In this document: piece after piece, positions 19,660-21,005 of the stretch
Layout: each line of letters begins with the position of its first letter
How positions within the stretch are numbered: position 1 is the stretch's first letter
NCBI GenBank assembly: GCA_034696485.1
Contig: JAQIWT010000408.1
Coordinates: 1-21,005 of the forward strand
Length of the DNA stretch: 21,005 nucleotides
Source of the DNA: Isohypsibius dastychi
Taxonomy: Eukaryota > Tardigrada > Eutardigrada > Parachela > Isohypsibiidae
Reading direction: 5' to 3'
Translations under genes and position numbers: made by a program
The notes under the pieces: generated by a model
What the model was told of the DNA's origin: nothing
Database searches by the model: none
Seen by the model: the letters and a program-made list of their open reading frames with translations, nothing else

Positions 19660-20601
19660 TTTCAGCAAGAGTGGTTGAGTTGATTCAAATGAAACGAGTC
19701 AATGGATTGACGACTGAGCGAAAAATAAAAACTACTGGTTTGTTTTTTAATATTTTTCCGAAGGCAAATTACCGGGCTCTCAGCGGATGAAAAAACAACT
19801 TCTGGTCGAACGGATCAGTGCGTATACAAGCACAGTGTGAGAACAACACACCCAATAAATGTCACAACCTTCAACCATCTCTTGTTGGCGGAAGTTAAAA
19901 TTGGCGCGAAAAAAGACATTTGATACGAATTTCCAGAATCGGATGTGACCAATTTCTTCTGTTTTTTATTGTTGGTAATTTGATAAAGACCTACGCACAA
20001 GCTCAAAGGTCACATCGAGCGTTCATTTCTTGCCCTATCATCAATCACGGTGGCATTACATATGCAGTACAGGAATATCTCACCCTGTCGGTAATTCTCT
20101 TAATTTTAGGAGACTTCCGTTTACACAAACATAACATAACTTGTGAGCTTCTCTGCATCCGGAATGCTTCTTCGGACGACAGACAGTTATTTTTGTTTTT
20201 TAGCTTTCCGGCTACCACCAAACACCTCAATTACTAACTAGACAACGACATCATTGCAGTATGTGCATGCTGACTGAAAGCTACGATTGATCCGAAACAC
20301 TGGTTTCAGAAATATAACGGTTAAAATTATGGGCTGTCAAACGGTATTTAGAGGCTTCTGCTGTTCCTGAACGTTCATACTCATATCTCTCTGCCTATCA
20401 AACTGCCAGAGCAGACATTTTTTACAGTCGAAACCCATCGCTGATTCGGCGAAGAGGGGATCTTTAGCCTTATCAAGATTCAAGGAGGACCGACTCTTCC
20501 TTGCAGGAGATATCCATTATGATACTTCGCGGCTTTTCCTTTAGAATATTTAATTGTCAACACTGACATGCATGCGCAACTGAAGGTTTAACTTAATTTA
20601 C
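19660..20601. other. Intergenic: promoter side of the receptor gene and 3' part of the edge gene
   Basis: No multi-exon gene could be assembled. A minus-strand 33-codon frame at 20337-20438 (MGFDCKKCLLWQFDRQ...) follows an acceptor-like cag and could be a later exon of the edge gene, but its phase does not join cleanly. The ORFs at 19815-20006 and 19920-20237 have no recognisable content. Confidence 0.35.
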
Positions 20602-21005
20602 CATATAGGGTCCGGCGACAGACTTCGTAAGATTCGAACCAAAATAAAATTTACTAATTACTGAAGCATACTGTTTCAAAGCTGATTGACCCAATGAATC
20701 CCCCAGCCCATTGAATTCATTTTGGTGTACATTTTCTAAAAACAGGGAAAGATACTGACCACTGGTCGCAATCTTTCCGAGATCGCCAGTTCTGGGATGG
20801 TTTTGGTTCCCAATCCAGATCGGTGGCTTGAATGACTTCAGTCCACCTTTTACCGGTGTATTCTGAGGGCCGAATTATGTTTTCCGGAGGCTTTTTAACA
20901 CTGACCTTCAGTGTGACCGCTATGTACGTATATTTTCTTGGAGACTGGTTAATAGCGGTAAAAGCCTTTAGGCTTCATTTCGAGCTTACTTTTGCGAATA
21001 CTGAA
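20602..21005 (-). CDS. Internal exon(s) of an unidentified gene running off the right edge
   Basis: Exon 20602-20862 is open for 87 codons, with acceptor ccctcag|AATACA and donor TATATG|gtaaat. The last 16 nt of a preceding exon (20990-21005) end at CAAAA|gtaagc, giving a 128-nt intron. The peptide includes KSFKPPIWIGNQNHPRTGDL, ATSGQYLSLFLENVHQNEFN and LGQSALKQYASVISKFYFGS, then SVAGPYM. The NEFN..LGQS..AGPY pattern faintly recalls the NEP..LG..GPD stretch of GH79 heparanase-like enzymes, but this is too weak to name it. A second open frame across the same bases (SVKKPPENIIRPSEYTGKRW...) is the alternative reading. Function is not assigned. Confidence 0.45.

Noticed and set aside
20602-20862. 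Assignment to heparanase-like GH79
   Set aside because: Only a faint NE..LG..GP pattern with wrong spacing; insufficient to name.
1-21005. CRISPR array, tRNA or rRNA genes, bacterial operon features
   Set aside because: None seen; split genes with spliceosomal introns make this a nuclear eukaryotic sequence.

Overview
The window is eukaryotic and reads as a compact invertebrate animal genome. Every recognisable gene is split by GT..AG introns, mostly 45-70 nt, and the families are metazoan: microsomal CYP clan 2 P450s, a MATH-BTB adaptor, an astacin-type protein, DNAJB12/14, and a natriuretic-peptide-receptor-like ectodomain. An ecdysozoan with small introns (tardigrade or similar) fits, but the phylum cannot be fixed from this sequence alone. 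I rebuilt the exon models by hand from splice sites and reading phase; each complete model closes to a whole number of codons.

Layout. (1) 1-703, minus: 5' part of a P450 that runs off the left edge. (2) 1421-1594, minus: a 57-residue secreted peptide precursor. (3) 2433-3580, minus: MATH-BTB protein, two exons. (4) About 3810-13157: a tandem duplication. The left copy (about 3810-7388) holds an intact six-exon P450, a one-exon remnant of an astacin/hemopexin gene and the last codons of a DNAJB12-like gene. The right copy (about 7406-13157) holds a paralogous P450 with an in-frame stop, the complete astacin/hemopexin gene and the 3' end of the real DNAJB12 gene. The left copy appears to have lost about 2.1 kb, which removed nearly all of its astacin gene. 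(5) 13102-15728, minus: DNAJB12/14-like ER co-chaperone. (6) 16291-17116, plus: a probable 95-residue protein whose single intron is almost entirely a foldback inverted repeat. (7) 17331-19659, minus: an eleven-exon ANF-receptor-type single-pass receptor with no kinase-like or cyclase domain, resembling a clearance receptor. (8) 20602-21005, minus: internal exon(s) of an unidentified gene that runs off the right edge.

The genes are not an operon or a single pathway. The neighbourhood is shaped by local duplication and decay of P450s. The most unusual items are the astacin-hemopexin protein, whose catalytic Glu, Met-turn Met and Tyr are all replaced (a predicted pseudoprotease), and the foldback element whose ends coincide with an intron's splice sites.
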